Assembly (NCBI GenBank): GCA_903910585.1
Contig: CAIWAH010000199.1
Coordinates: forward strand, 1-40,254
Direction of reading: 5' to 3'
Length of the DNA stretch: 40,254 nucleotides
From: an uncultured Verrucomicrobiota bacterium
GTDB lineage: Bacteria; Verrucomicrobiota; Verrucomicrobiia; Limisphaerales; UBA9464
Notes under the pieces: generated by a model
What the model saw: the letters and a program-made list of their open reading frames with translations, nothing else
Told to the model about the DNA's origin: nothing
Databases searched by the model: none
Translations under genes and position numbers: made by a program
Part shown: positions 7,808 through 16,902 of the stretch, one piece after another
How positions within the stretch are numbered: position 1 is the stretch's first letter
Layout of the letters: each line of letters starts with the position of its first letter

Positions 7808-8179
7808 CGTGTTGATGTGGTGTTTGCTGGTTCCGACCGTGTTTTCAAACCCGAAGATGCGGGAGTGGAGGTAGGCGGACCTTTCTTTTAGCTCCGGATG
7901 GGTTGCTCGGTTTGAGTTTCGACGCGGACCGGGAATGCTCGTCGTTTTTCGGTTCAGATTCCGTTGGCTGGGACAGGGGATGTGCACTGGGTCGCAAATG
8001 TCGTTCTCTGGACCGTGGGACTGCTTCAGGTTGACCGATCTTGTCACTTGCGGAAGGCGGTGGCTTGGGCCGCGTGCAATTTTGGGAGAGCCAACAGCAA
8101 TTGAAACCACGATTCCGGATTGATTGGTTTCGGCTCGAACGGAAATGCTCCTCTACAGCCGATTCAGCTTCCACATGCC
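7808..8179. other. Intergenic region, nothing recognised
   Basis: 372 bp between the HEPN-type gene and the peptidase gene. No tRNA, terminator or repeat was seen. The frame of the downstream gene is open from 8120, but that part does not look like protein-coding sequence. Confidence 0.4.
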
Positions 8180-11100
8180 ATGAACGCTCATTTTGCACGA
8201 AAACCGATTCTGGCATCCGTTCGCACATTCAGCCGCAGTCTTAGCGTTGGAGTCCTGCTGGTCTCGTCCATTGAGCCGTCATCAGCCGATACCTTGCCTG
8301 AGTTGCTGCGGCGATATTCTGCCCGAACCGCAGGCCATCTCGCGCTGAATCGAACACCTGCAGGAGGAACGAATGCGACGTTATCCGTGCCTGGCCTCGA
8401 GGTGGCCTTGGCCGGGCTACTTGAGCAGATGCGGCAGTCGGTGGGAACAAACCAGGTCACCAATGCTCAGGTCCACCGCAGTTCACTGAATTCACCTCAA
8501 ACCGTGAGCGCAGCAGCACAATGGGTTGTTACTCCGGCCCCCAATGGAACCGTCCGTCAGATCAGGCGTGCCTCGTTTGGCCCCCAGGCATTGGGAACCA
8601 GGATTGCCCCCTCCTCGGTGGCCAGCCCAGAACGACAGGTCCGCTCGTTTCTGGCCCAGCAGGCGGACGAGCTTGGGTTGAAAGATCCAGATTCCGAACT
8701 TGAACTGGTTGCCACGGAGGCGGACGGGCTTGGGTATGCGCATTTCCGGTTTCAGCAGCGGTTTGCCGGCCTGCCCGTGTGGCCCACTGGCTTGTCGGTT
8801 CACATGGCACCGGATGGCGACTTCCACATGCTGGATGCGACGATCATTCGGACACCTGCCGGAATTGACCTCACTCCGGCCATATCTGCCAACGCCGCGG
8901 TTGACCTTGCGAAGGCGCGCATCCCAGGAGGATTCACCGGAAGTGCATCCACTCCTGGACTGGTCGTTTATGCGCCTCTGGACGAACCGCCAATCCTCGC
9001 CTGGAAGTTCCGGGTTCAACTGAACTGGTTCCAATCATGGACCGCAGTGGTGGATGCTCAGTCGTCGTCGATTCTGCGTTTGCAAACGGACGCGAGGGAG
9101 GCACAGGCGCAAGGGAGCGGCACAGACATGTTCGGTCAACAACGCACGTTCCCAGTCTGGTCGGCCAACGGCGGCTACTACCTGATGGACACCACCAAGC
9201 CGAGTTTCCGACCAGGCTCCGATCCAGTAACGAATCCACAAGGCGTCATCGCGATTGGAGACCTTATCAACCGGGAGTTCGGCACGGCGCCACCGGAGGC
9301 GGTGTTCTCCTCCAATCCGAACGTTTGGAGTTCACGGGATGCTGTGTCTGCCTTGGTCAATCTCGGGGTGACTTACGACTATTTCCTGACCGCTCACCAA
9401 CGAAATGGCCTTGGCGGGGACGGCGGCAATCTGTTTGCCATTGTCCGAAGTGGTGGCTTGGACAACGCATTCTACATGAATGAGCAGAGGGTGATGGTGT
9501 TTGGTGACGTTCAGCCCTTCGTGGCCTCACTGGACGTGGTTGCCCATGAATTGGGGCATGGAGTCACGGCCAACAGCGCCAACCTCGAATACCGGCGCCA
9601 GTCAGGCGCACTGAATGAATCCTTCTCCGACATCTTTGGCGAGTTGGTGGAGAACTTCGCCTACGGGTCGCATGATTGGCGGATGGGTTCGGCTTTGTCG
9701 TCCCAGTTCAGGGATTTCAAAAATCCACGCACCGTATCGACCGGCTTAGGCCCGAACCCGTCCAAGTGGAGCGAATTTTACTGGCTGAACGACGATCAGG
9801 ACCACGGCGGCGTCCACATCAATTCCAGCATCATCAACCATGCCTTTTACCAGCTTGCCGAAGGATTGCCGAATCACTTGGGTCTCCAGGATGCGGCGGC
9901 GGTGTTCTATCGCTGCCTGACCGTTCACCTTCAGCCCCAGTCGCAGTTTATCGACTGCCGGTTGGGCTGCATCGCTTCGGCCGAAGAGCTGTTTCCGAAT
10001 GACCCTTCAAAGGTGGCCGCCGTCGCGGATGCCTTTGATGCGGTGGAAGTCCTGGACCTGCCGCCAAGTCCGATGCCGGGTCAGCTCCAACCCGTCGATG
10101 CGCCAGACTCGGCATTGGCCGTTTACCATAACGCTGCGAAGACTCGATACTCTCTGGCTCGCCGAGAGGCTGCCAAAGGGGATGACCCGGTAGAAGGCAC
10201 AGGACTGGTGCACGGGGTGAAGAAATCGCGCATTTCGACCGCCGGCGACGGCAGCGCCTTCGTCTTTGTGGACGAAGACGGAGACTTATGCTCTTCGACT
10301 ACGGAGGCACCGGCCACTGCGCTCAAGTGCTACGGACTCGACGGTTTCATCCATTCTGCGGCGATTTCGGCCGCCGGCAAATTTGCTGCTGCCGTCTTCA
10401 AGGATCCGGTTAGCGGCACGCCTCGGGACCGTCTCTTTGTCACCGACGGAGAGAATTCCAGGGAGTATCAGCTAAAATCCCCGGCTATTGATGGCGTCGC
10501 GGTTGATGCGATCCTGTATGCCGACCAGTTGAGTTTTTCTCCGGACGGCCGCTATCTGCTGTATGACGCACTGTCCGAAGTCCGGTTCGGAAATGGACCC
10601 AAGGTTGAGCGTTGGAGCGTCTATCTTCTGGATCTGCAGGCGGAGCTGTTTTACGTCGTCATTCCGCCCTTCGAGAACTACAACATCGGCAATCCAGTAT
10701 TTGGACACACTTCGGATCGTTTCATTGCGTTCGAGGGCCAGCATATTGCGACCGGCACGACATCTGTCCTCACCTACGACCGGTTTGCTGGGGCAGTGGG
10801 TGAGGTCGGAGTGGTCAACAACGGATACGGCTATCCGGAGTTTACGGGTGACGATCGTGCCCTTGTCTTCGCCAACTCCGATCCCACGGCTTCACTGACA
10901 AAGAAGTCCCTCTATCGGCAGGGCTTGGCTGAAGACAAGGTTTCGAAGGTTGGCACAGCTGAAATGTGGCTCCATGACGCTGTTCTGGGTGTTGTTTACC
11001 GGCGAGGAACCTACCTCAGTGTCAATGAAAGGCCCACGGTGTCGCTGGTAACGCAGCCAGCCGTCTCGGCTGTCACCGTCGGAACAACGGTTACCCTGAA

Positions 11101-11512
11101 TGCATTCGGCTTCGACCCGGAAGGGCTGCTCGCCAAAGTCGAGTTCTGGAGCGGAGGAACTCGGGTTGCGGTGGACACGGTTGCTCCGTTCTCGGTGACC
11201 ATCCCTGCCATCGGTGCCGGCTCCTTCAACTTCGTCGCCCGGGCGGTGGATGCCTTCGGAATGTCGTCTGACTCCCAGCCAATCCGGATGGTGGCGACGC
11301 TGCCGGTGAAGAAGCTCGCACTTCGTCCACAAGATAACGGAACGATGGTGCTGGAGGTCGAGGCACCCCAAGGAAACTACCTGATCGAAGGTTCGGTGGA
11401 TCTCCTGACATGGAGCGGACTGCAGAACATCAGCATCGGTTCCAGTGGCAAGGGCGCATTCATTTACCAACCGTCGGCAGGAGGAACCCGATCATTCCTG
11501 CGGTTGAAATAG
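8180..11512 (+). CDS. Secreted M4 (thermolysin-family) metallopeptidase with propeller and Ig-like domains
   Basis: 1110 aa. ATG 8180 gives a basic N-terminus and hydrophobic signal segment (LSVGVLLVSSIEPSSADT). Residues about 100-300 are an FTP/PepSY-like propeptide. The catalytic domain has H456-E457-L-G-H460, the third zinc ligand E480 in GALNESFSDIFG (24 residues after H456, as in thermolysin H142/E166), and D541...H546 in DHGGVHINS, matching D226/H231. All active-site residues are present. Residues about 690-930 hold propeller-like repeats (LSFSPDGRYLLYD), 950-1045 an Ig-like domain (VEFWSGGTRVAVDTVAPF), and the last about 60 a verrucomicrobial-type terminal module (EGSVDLLTWSGL ... SFLRLK). 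It is probably an exported enzyme cleaving extracellular protein. Single-gene unit. Confidence 0.93.
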   Translation: MNAHFARKPILASVRTFSRSLSVGVLLVSSIEPSSADTLPELLRRYSARTAGHLALNRTPAGGTNATLSVPGLEVALAGLLEQMRQSVGTNQVTNAQVHRSSLNSPQTVSAAAQWVVTPAPNGTVRQIRRASFGPQALGTRIAPSSVASPERQVRSFLAQQADELGLKDPDSELELVATEADGLGYAHFRFQQRFAGLPVWPTGLSVHMAPDGDFHMLDATIIRTPAGIDLTPAISANAAVDLAKARIPGGFTGSASTPGLVVYAPLDEPPILAWKFRVQLNWFQSWTAVVDAQSSSILRLQTDAREAQAQGSGTDMFGQQRTFPVWSANGGYYLMDTTKPSFRPGSDPVTNPQGVIAIGDLINREFGTAPPEAVFSSNPNVWSSRDAVSALVNLGVTYDYFLTAHQRNGLGGDGGNLFAIVRSGGLDNAFYMNEQRVMVFGDVQPFVASLDVVAHELGHGVTANSANLEYRRQSGALNESFSDIFGELVENFAYGSHDWRMGSALSSQFRDFKNPRTVSTGLGPNPSKWSEFYWLNDDQDHGGVHINSSIINHAFYQLAEGLPNHLGLQDAAAVFYRCLTVHLQPQSQFIDCRLGCIASAEELFPNDPSKVAAVADAFDAVEVLDLPPSPMPGQLQPVDAPDSALAVYHNAAKTRYSLARREAAKGDDPVEGTGLVHGVKKSRISTAGDGSAFVFVDEDGDLCSSTTEAPATALKCYGLDGFIHSAAISAAGKFAAAVFKDPVSGTPRDRLFVTDGENSREYQLKSPAIDGVAVDAILYADQLSFSPDGRYLLYDALSEVRFGNGPKVERWSVYLLDLQAELFYVVIPPFENYNIGNPVFGHTSDRFIAFEGQHIATGTTSVLTYDRFAGAVGEVGVVNNGYGYPEFTGDDRALVFANSDPTASLTKKSLYRQGLAEDKVSKVGTAEMWLHDAVLGVVYRRGTYLSVNERPTVSLVTQPAVSAVTVGTTVTLNAFGFDPEGLLAKVEFWSGGTRVAVDTVAPFSVTIPAIGAGSFNFVARAVDAFGMSSDSQPIRMVATLPVKKLALRPQDNGTMVLEVEAPQGNYLIEGSVDLLTWSGLQNISIGSSGKGAFIYQPSAGGTRSFLRLK

Positions 11513-11519
11513 ATGCCTC

Positions 11520-11690
11520 ATGGCCGTGGCTGAAGCTGACCTCCCGATCACCCTGTGTGGCGGCACGGTGGCAGAAGTCAGCACTTGGCTGCTCAAAGCA
11601 CTGGGCACCGCGATTGCGATGCCCGACGATAACTCCGGCACCACCAGGCCCTATGCCCTTTGGCATCCAGCCGCTGTGCCCTTGATGTAA
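11520..11690 (+). CDS. Small ORF, unrecognised
   Basis: 56 aa (MAVAEADLPITLCGGTVAEV ... HPAAVPLM). It fills the gap between the peptidase and the DUF2809 gene and starts 7 bases after the peptidase stop. Codon use looks plausible, but there is no known family and no Shine-Dalgarno; it may be a gene remnant. Confidence 0.25.
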   Translation: MAVAEADLPITLCGGTVAEVSTWLLKALGTAIAMPDDNSGTTRPYALWHPAAVPLM

Positions 11691-11718
11691 TCCACGGACC
11701 CAATTAACCCCGAAATCA

Positions 11719-12132
11719 ATGCCCGGCCAAGCCATCACAGCACAGCGGAGCCGTCCAGCCTACGCCTTGGCAGTCACGCTGGTCATCGGTATCGGCCTGC
11801 TCTGGCGGTCGAAGCTGTTGCCGCTGCCACAGTTCGTCGCGAAATACGGTGGTGACTCACTTTGGGCGTTGGTGGTGTTTCTCTGCTTTGGATTCGCCTT
11901 TCCCCGTGGTTCGACAATTCGGCTCGCTTTGGTCGCCGTGGGCTTTTCGTGGTCCGTTGAATTCCTCCAACTGTATCACGCTCCTTGGATCGACGGGATC
12001 CGTTCAACCCGCCTGGGTCATCTGGTTCTCGGCAATGTGTTCAACCTCCCAGACCTGCTTGCCTACGTGGTTGGTGTCGCGGTTGGAGTTTGGGCAGAGC
12101 AAGCCTTCCTGAAGGACGGTCAAATGGCCTAG
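11719..12132 (+). CDS. DUF2809-family integral membrane protein
   Basis: 137 aa with four hydrophobic segments, at about 14-30, 46-60, 65-82 and 108-127. The pattern between them is that of DUF2809: KYGGDSLWALVVFLCFGFAF, then VGFSWSVEFLQLYHAPWIDG, an R-x-T-x-L-G-x-L-V-L-G segment (RSTRLGHLVLGNVF) and a final D-L-L-A-Y helix. The family is widespread in bacteria but of unknown function; the charged and aromatic residues near E79, Q82 and Y84 are the conserved ones. Length is normal for the family. It stands alone between the M4 peptidase and a convergent surface-protein operon, with no evident functional link to either. Confidence 0.85.
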   Translation: MPGQAITAQRSRPAYALAVTLVIGIGLLWRSKLLPLPQFVAKYGGDSLWALVVFLCFGFAFPRGSTIRLALVAVGFSWSVEFLQLYHAPWIDGIRSTRLGHLVLGNVFNLPDLLAYVVGVAVGVWAEQAFLKDGQMA

Positions 12133-12529
12133 CGAGGCGCTGAAACGTGGGTGCCAACCCCTGAGTGCGATTCAAAACACCTCCACTGGATGAACTCTTC
12201 CGCAGCCTTGAAGCTGGCTAGCTGGCAGCCAGTCTGGTCGATGCAGCCTAGCCGATGAAGGTTAAGGTTGAGGAACTGCAGAAGGATCCGAACTTCAACC
12301 GGCACTTCTGCTTCAAGGCCGTGCTGAAGGAGGGGGTGGGCGCACTACGGCCCGCCTACTTCGAGTTTCTGCTGCCTTCGATGCTGGATTAACTGGTGAG
12401 CAATCCGGCCTTTGGCCCGCGCACTGGAGAGTTTCGAAATCCCATAGGCTTTGCCGATCCGCCAAGGCTGGACTGGCTTTGCCGCCGGGTGCTGGCCACT
12501 GGTTGCGCGAACGGCAAACGCCGTCCAGA
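12133..12529. other. Intergenic region with possible gene debris
   Basis: 397 bp between convergent genes. It holds one short open frame (12255-12392) and no clear terminator, tRNA or repeat. Confidence 0.4.
12255..12392 (+). CDS. Short ORF, unrecognised, possibly a gene remnant
   Basis: 45 aa (MKVKVEELQKDPNFNRHFCF ... FEFLLPSMLD). The composition looks protein-like and the frame stays readable past the stop, which suggests a decayed gene, but no family could be named. Confidence 0.2.
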   Translation: MKVKVEELQKDPNFNRHFCFKAVLKEGVGALRPAYFEFLLPSMLD

Positions 12530-13006
12530 TCATTGCCGGTGCAACCGAAACAACCGGATCGGCTGATCGGTGGGGGTCAGGAAGAAGTTTCCCGTTGGCG
12601 CGGGAACGACTGGCTGCCAGTCCGGTTCGACTCCCAACTGCGATGTAAACTGGAGCACGAAGCCGGCAGCGTCCGCGGGCCAGGAGAGGCGGGCTTGACC
12701 GTCGGGCATCCGCTCGATCGTCACCGCCACATCTCCGGGCACGACCACGACGCCGAATAACCCACCCGTAAGTTGGTAGGCGCCGCCGCTGGCCGAATCC
12801 GTTGACACCTGGGCAACCGCCCCCTCGACCGCGTAAGCGGCACCGCTGAGGCGGCCACCGCCACCGGATACCGCTCCGGTCAAGGTGAAGTTGCCACCCG
12901 TCAGCGGGTCAGCGTCCACCGGCAGCAAGACCGCTCCGGCACACGCCCACGCGATCAATTGACACCGCCGCGTGAAGTGGGTCATGGGCAAGGGGGATCG
13001 GTTCAT
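12530..13006 (-). CDS. Small exported protein coupled to collagen-like surface protein
   Basis: 158 aa. A basic start is followed by a hydrophobic signal segment ([18 protein letters not shown]). The next part is Gly-rich with two similar strands ([20 protein letters not shown] and [17 protein letters not shown]), a pattern seen in exported proteins of PVC bacteria. The C-terminal about 55 residues ([20 protein letters not shown] ... IRLFRLHR) match the terminal module common in verrucomicrobial secreted proteins, also at the end of the M4 peptidase. The ATG at 13006 overlaps the stop of the upstream collagen-like gene as ATGA, so the two are translated together and probably act together at the cell surface. 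An internal Met at residue 8 is an alternative start. Confidence 0.75.
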   Translation of the reverse strand: MNRSPLPMTHFTRRCQLIAWACAGAVLLPVDADPLTGGNFTLTGAVSGGGGRLSGAAYAVEGAVAQVSTDSASGGAYQLTGGLFGVVVVPGDVAVTIERMPDGQARLSWPADAAGFVLQFTSQLGVEPDWQPVVPAPTGNFFLTPTDQPIRLFRLHRQ

Positions 13007-15309
13007 GGTTGGGCAGGGCTATTGGCCTTGAGGGAAGCGGTGTCAGATCCGCGGGACTTTTCGCGGAAAAGCTGCCGCAGTTCGGCCAGGTCGGTTTCCA
13101 GACGCTCGATCCGGCTTTCCTGGGCGCGAACGGTTTCTTCGAGCTTCTGGTTCAAGCCTTTGATCGCCGCCAGGGCCACGCCGTCAGCGTCCACGGTGGC
13201 GATGTGCTTGTCGTCCTCCCCGAGGCCGAATGCGGCCCGGAAGTCCTGTGCCATGGGACCGAGGTGGCGGCTCTGGGAATCCGCCTTGTAGTTCCAGCGG
13301 GTCACCGGCAAGTCGACGACCTTGTCCAAAACTTCCCGGGGATTCACCTCGGTGAAATTCTCCTTCTTATTGCGGTCGGAGGCGCTGACGAAGGTGCCGT
13401 TGACGCGGAGTCCGCCGCTGTTGAGGCGCATCACCTCCACGCCGCCGGCACCGGGAGAGTTGGCGGTGTCGGAGTGAGTGCCGCCGCGGTGCCAAGAGAA
13501 GCCGCCGGCATCACTCGTGCGGAAATAGGTGGTGCCAGCCTGCACGCCAATGGCGTGGCTTTCGCCCCAGAGATTGAGCATCTGGCGGGTGGTGGTGCCG
13601 AAAAACAGGGACGTATCCGATCCGAAGTGCGCGCCACCTTCGGCTCGGACGTTGAAGGTGTTGTCACCGGCGGAGGCGAAGCTGGCGTTCCGGCTGTCGG
13701 CCCAGACAAAGGAGCCGGGATGATTGGCCTGGGCGCGGCGCCCCGCCGCGAACGAAAATCCGGCATTGTCGGCCACGAGGTTGTTGGTGCCACCGGCGAT
13801 CACCGCGTTCGGGGCGTTGGTGCCGATGCGGTTGTTATCCCCGCCCAGGATCACCGCCCAACTGCTGCCCCGGCCGCGGCCGATTTCATTGTCCGAGCCA
13901 CCGATCAGGACGGGCGCAATCTGCCGGGATGCGGGATCGGTGGATCCGAGGATGTCATTGCGGAAACCTCCGACCATAAGCGCTCCGTCCACATTGTTGC
14001 CGATAACGTTCTCGCCGCCGCCGACCACGAGCGAGATCACGGAATTGGTGCCGATCCGATTATCCCGCCCACCGGCAATCATTGCGTATTCGTTGTCCTC
14101 CCGGATCTCATTGCGGGCACCGCCGCCGACGAAAGCCCCGCGCTGAACGTTCCGGATGAGGTTGGCCTGTCCACCCGCGATCGTGGATTCGTGGGCGTTA
14201 ACGCCGATGCTGTGGCTCCGTCCTCCCAGGATGGTGCTGTTGGTCGAGGTGGCATCAATGGCGTTGAGCGTTCCCGCCACGATTCGGAAGCCGGCGGGCA
14301 CCGCCTCATAGCGGATGACGGGCTGGTTGTTGGCCCGAATCTGAAAGGCCGCGGCATCGGTGGTGCCAAGAAAATTGACCGCCGGACTGGTGCCGGCATT
14401 GCCCAACCGGTTCCACGCGTCAGCCGAACCCGGCGGACCTTGAGGGCCCGGATCCCCCTGTTCTCCCTTGTCGCCTTTATCGCCCATGTCCCCCCGCGGA
14501 CCAACAACACCTTGGATGCCTTGGTCGCCTTTCGGTCCCTGGGCTCCCGGTTCCCCGCGGTCGGCGAGCAGACTCCAATCGAGGCTGCCCAAAGCCGGCT
14601 TGGAATCCAAGTTGGGCTCCACCGCAATCCACGAGGCGCCCTCAAACACCACGGCCTCGGTGCGCAGGTAGTTTACGCGCGGCTTCCATGCCCCCTTCCA
14701 GTCGATCCCCACTGGACCCTGGGGACCCGGATTTCCCGGGTCTCCCTTGGGACCGACGGGACCGATGTCACCGGCGATTCCTTGATCGCCCTTCGGGCCC
14801 TGTGAGCCGGTTGGACCGACGGGGCCCTGCGCCCCAACGTCTCCCTTGTCCCCTTTGGGACCTACCGTCCCGGCCGGACCGGCCAGACCTTGCGGTCCAG
14901 CTTCACCTTGGTCGCCCTTGGGCCCTGCGGGAGTCATGGCGAATAGGGCATAGGGCGCGGGGGTCAATGCCTGACGCGGCGTCAGGAGAGAAAATGCGCC
15001 CCCACCGGTGGGCCTAATCTCCAGTTCGAGAAAACGGGCCTCACCAGTGAAGGCGGAGGAACCGAAATCAAACTGGGTCGTGAAGAATCCGTCGACCACC
15101 TGCACCGCCAGATTCGTGTTGATGGGCCCCATGGCGCTCCCTCCGGAACTGGAGCCGAACAATCCGGCCCGGAGATCAAACGAACCTCGGGCGGGGCCGC
15201 CACCATCTTGAAGCCGTCCTTGGTAGGTGAAGGCCGAGCCAGCCGCCATGGTCGTGCCGCTAAAGAGGAGGAACCCGAGAAGAAGGAGAACGTGGAGGGG
15301 CTTTGACAT
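13003..15309 (-). CDS. Collagen-like trimeric surface protein with YadA-type head repeats and S74 chaperone tail
   Basis: 768 aa. Signal peptide ([20 protein letters not shown]), then an exported-protein domain starting [20 protein letters not shown] (to about 125). Two blocks of collagen Gly-X-Y triplets (about 130-200 and 252-292, e.g. [19 protein letters not shown]) flank a carbohydrate-binding-like module ([20 protein letters not shown] ... LDWSLLAD, about 203-250). Residues about 355-535 hold repeated 'S/A-x-I-x-G-G-x-x-N-x-I-G' units such as [14 protein letters not shown], like the beta-roll head of trimeric autotransporters. The end is a peptidase S74 intramolecular chaperone domain ([14 protein letters not shown], then VTRWNYK and HLGPMAQDF) and a coiled coil ([19 protein letters not shown]). 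S74 domains trimerise and self-cleave in phage tail fibres. It is the first gene of an operon with the 158-aa partner. Confidence 0.92.
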   Translation of the reverse strand: MSKPLHVLLLLGFLLFSGTTMAAGSAFTYQGRLQDGGGPARGSFDLRAGLFGSSSGGSAMGPINTNLAVQVVDGFFTTQFDFGSSAFTGEARFLELEIRPTGGGAFSLLTPRQALTPAPYALFAMTPAGPKGDQGEAGPQGLAGPAGTVGPKGDKGDVGAQGPVGPTGSQGPKGDQGIAGDIGPVGPKGDPGNPGPQGPVGIDWKGAWKPRVNYLRTEAVVFEGASWIAVEPNLDSKPALGSLDWSLLADRGEPGAQGPKGDQGIQGVVGPRGDMGDKGDKGEQGDPGPQGPPGSADAWNRLGNAGTSPAVNFLGTTDAAAFQIRANNQPVIRYEAVPAGFRIVAGTLNAIDATSTNSTILGGRSHSIGVNAHESTIAGGQANLIRNVQRGAFVGGGARNEIREDNEYAMIAGGRDNRIGTNSVISLVVGGGENVIGNNVDGALMVGGFRNDILGSTDPASRQIAPVLIGGSDNEIGRGRGSSWAVILGGDNNRIGTNAPNAVIAGGTNNLVADNAGFSFAAGRRAQANHPGSFVWADSRNASFASAGDNTFNVRAEGGAHFGSDTSLFFGTTTRQMLNLWGESHAIGVQAGTTYFRTSDAGGFSWHRGGTHSDTANSPGAGGVEVMRLNSGGLRVNGTFVSASDRNKKENFTEVNPREVLDKVVDLPVTRWNYKADSQSRHLGPMAQDFRAAFGLGEDDKHIATVDADGVALAAIKGLNQKLEETVRAQESRIERLETDLAELRQLFREKSRGSDTASLKANSPAQP

Positions 15310-15640
15310 GGTGTCATAGGTAGCCTCGTTTTCCGCCTTTTTTCAAGGCGACAGTAGCTGGCTGCTGCCCGGGGCAACCGGAGCAAACTTGGCTGGCCCC
15401 GTGGTCGGCTGACATCCGAACGAACGCCAGATCTTCCCGCGCAGCCTCGCCCAATAGGTGGCCGATCTGCCGCCCTTACGGCACGTTCCAGAAATGGTCA
15501 CGCAGACCCACCCCACCCATGGGGCTGCGTTGAATATGTGTCGGTAGATTCGATTTCCTGACCGTCATGCCTCCCACCTCACCGCACTGGTGAACGACGG
15601 TGAATGGCTTCGCAGCGCTGCCCGGTTTACCCTTGCCCGG
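15310..15640. other. Divergent intergenic region with second repeat copy
   Basis: 331 bp between the divergent collagen-like and pRiA4b-like genes; it must hold both promoters, which could not be placed with confidence. A short palindrome (CGCCTT/AAGGCG around a T-rich loop) lies near 15336-15353, and repeat copy 2 occupies 15468-15552. Confidence 0.5.
15468..15552 (+). repeat. Copy 2 of the ~85-bp dispersed direct repeat
   Basis: Same orientation as 6790-6874 and about 88% identical by eye, including TTCCAGAAATGGTCACGCAG and the final TGTGTCGGTAGATTCG. The copies bracket 8.6 kb containing the HEPN-type, M4, DUF2809 and collagen genes. Confidence 0.9.
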
Positions 15641-16312
15641 ATGATCGACGTCAACCTGTCAGGCACCGCCGGACGATCCACTACGAGCCACGATTTCTGC
15701 GTCCTGCGCATCGAGCTGGAAGGAGTTCACCCCACGATCTGGCGCAGCGTGATCATTCCCAAGTCCGCCAACCTCGGCTGGGTTCACGCTGTCATCCAAG
15801 TTGCGATGGGCTGGACGAACAGTCACCTGCACCAATTCCGCCTCGGCGACCGCATCTTCTCCGACCCCAAGTTCAACCTGAACGAGTTCGAGGATGATCC
15901 CCCGGTGACGGACGAAAACTCCGTCACAGTCGGGCAGGTCGCCAAAGGGCAGATTCCGGCTCTGGTCTACGAATACGACTTTGGCGACTCGTGGAGCCAC
16001 CTCCTGACCTTCAGCCCGCTTTCCGGGGGACAGGCTGCGGTCGAAAACCGTGCGCTCTGTTTGGAAGGAAGCCATGCCTGTCCGCCGGAGGATTGTGGCG
16101 GCATTCCCGGCTACGAGGACTTGCTCGAAGCCCTCGGGAACAAGAAGCACCCCGAACACCGCGCCATGAAGCAATGGCTCGGGCGCCCTTACGACCCGGA
16201 GGCCTTCGAGGTCGACAAGGTAAACCGGTGCCTCGCCAAGCTTCCGTGGCCCAAGGTCACCGTTCCCCAGCTCGGCAAGGTCCTCGCGGCGGCGCGTCGA
16301 GCGAAGGCGTGA
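15641..16312 (+). CDS. Plasmid pRiA4b ORF-3-like protein
   Basis: 223 aa from ATG 15641; the frame is open from a GTG at 15590, so the start is uncertain. The N-terminal half shows the family pattern: FCVLRIELEGVHPTIWRSVI, then LHAVIQ-like helix WVHAVIQVAMGWTNSHLHQF, RIFSDP, and the central YEYDFGDSWSHLL motif. A C-x(4-5)-C-P-P-E-D-C-G-G-x-x-G-Y segment (about 144-162) closes the domain. The family (IS1096 TnpR-like / pRiA4b ORF-3) is common on plasmids and near transposons; its biochemical role is unknown. The next gene starts 33 bp after the stop and probably forms an operon with it. Confidence 0.9.
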   Translation: MIDVNLSGTAGRSTTSHDFCVLRIELEGVHPTIWRSVIIPKSANLGWVHAVIQVAMGWTNSHLHQFRLGDRIFSDPKFNLNEFEDDPPVTDENSVTVGQVAKGQIPALVYEYDFGDSWSHLLTFSPLSGGQAAVENRALCLEGSHACPPEDCGGIPGYEDLLEALGNKKHPEHRAMKQWLGRPYDPEAFEVDKVNRCLAKLPWPKVTVPQLGKVLAAARRAKA

Positions 16313-16345
16313 ACTCGGACGAGGATTCCGATATTTCACCAGCCC

Positions 16346-16717
16346 ATGTCATCGCCCAGTTTTCCCACCCGGAAGATCTCTGAGACGATCATCGACTTTG
16401 CCCAACCGTTGTTGGCGCAGGTGGATTCCACGACGTCGCAGGAGACCATCCGGCAGGGCTTCCTGATCGCCGTGACGATCTGGAACGCCTTCGTCATGGA
16501 TCGGGTCAACGGATACTCCGACTACCAGACACTGATGCGAAAGCAGTTGGGTGAGCAGTGGGAGGCGAACCCGGTGATCAAGGCCCTGGTGGAGCGCCGC
16601 CTGAACAACTTCGCCGACGACATGCGGCTTGTCGCCGAGCATCAGGTCCTGTTCGACGCCAATGGATACAGGCTCAGGGCTGCTGCGAGCGATCCATATA
16701 CCTCGACGAGGCGGTGA
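16346..16717 (+). CDS. Hypothetical protein paired with pRiA4b ORF-3-like gene
   Basis: 123 aa, all-helical in appearance, no signal or membrane segment. Recognisable stretches are KISETIIDFAQPLLAQVDST, IAVTIWNAFVMDRVNGYSDY and VERRLNNFADDMRLVAEHQV; the last, with its acidic-aromatic pattern, suggests a small helical bundle. I do not know a named family, though the tight spacing to the pRiA4b-like gene implies co-expression. The final residues (AASDPYTSTRR) look disordered. No Shine-Dalgarno is obvious. It could be a regulator or partner of the upstream protein, but that is guesswork. Confidence 0.6.
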   Translation: MSSPSFPTRKISETIIDFAQPLLAQVDSTTSQETIRQGFLIAVTIWNAFVMDRVNGYSDYQTLMRKQLGEQWEANPVIKALVERRLNNFADDMRLVAEHQVLFDANGYRLRAAASDPYTSTRR

Positions 16718-16902
16718 GGACGACGCAACTCACCCTCGTTCGATCTACTCCATCAGCTCATCCCACTCGCACTTCAGTTCGCCCTGAATCCGCAGCAACT
16801 GGCTTCCATTGAGAACAATTCCAGATTCGGGTTTGCTGCTTCCAAAAACGTCCTCCTCGACATGGAGCAGACAATTCCCTAATCACCCAGAGGAGTTCAC
16901 CC

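Noticed and set aside
13009..14805. 598-codon plus-strand open frame
   Set aside because: It is the antisense shadow of the collagen-like gene, where Gly-X-Y codons leave the opposite strand without stops.
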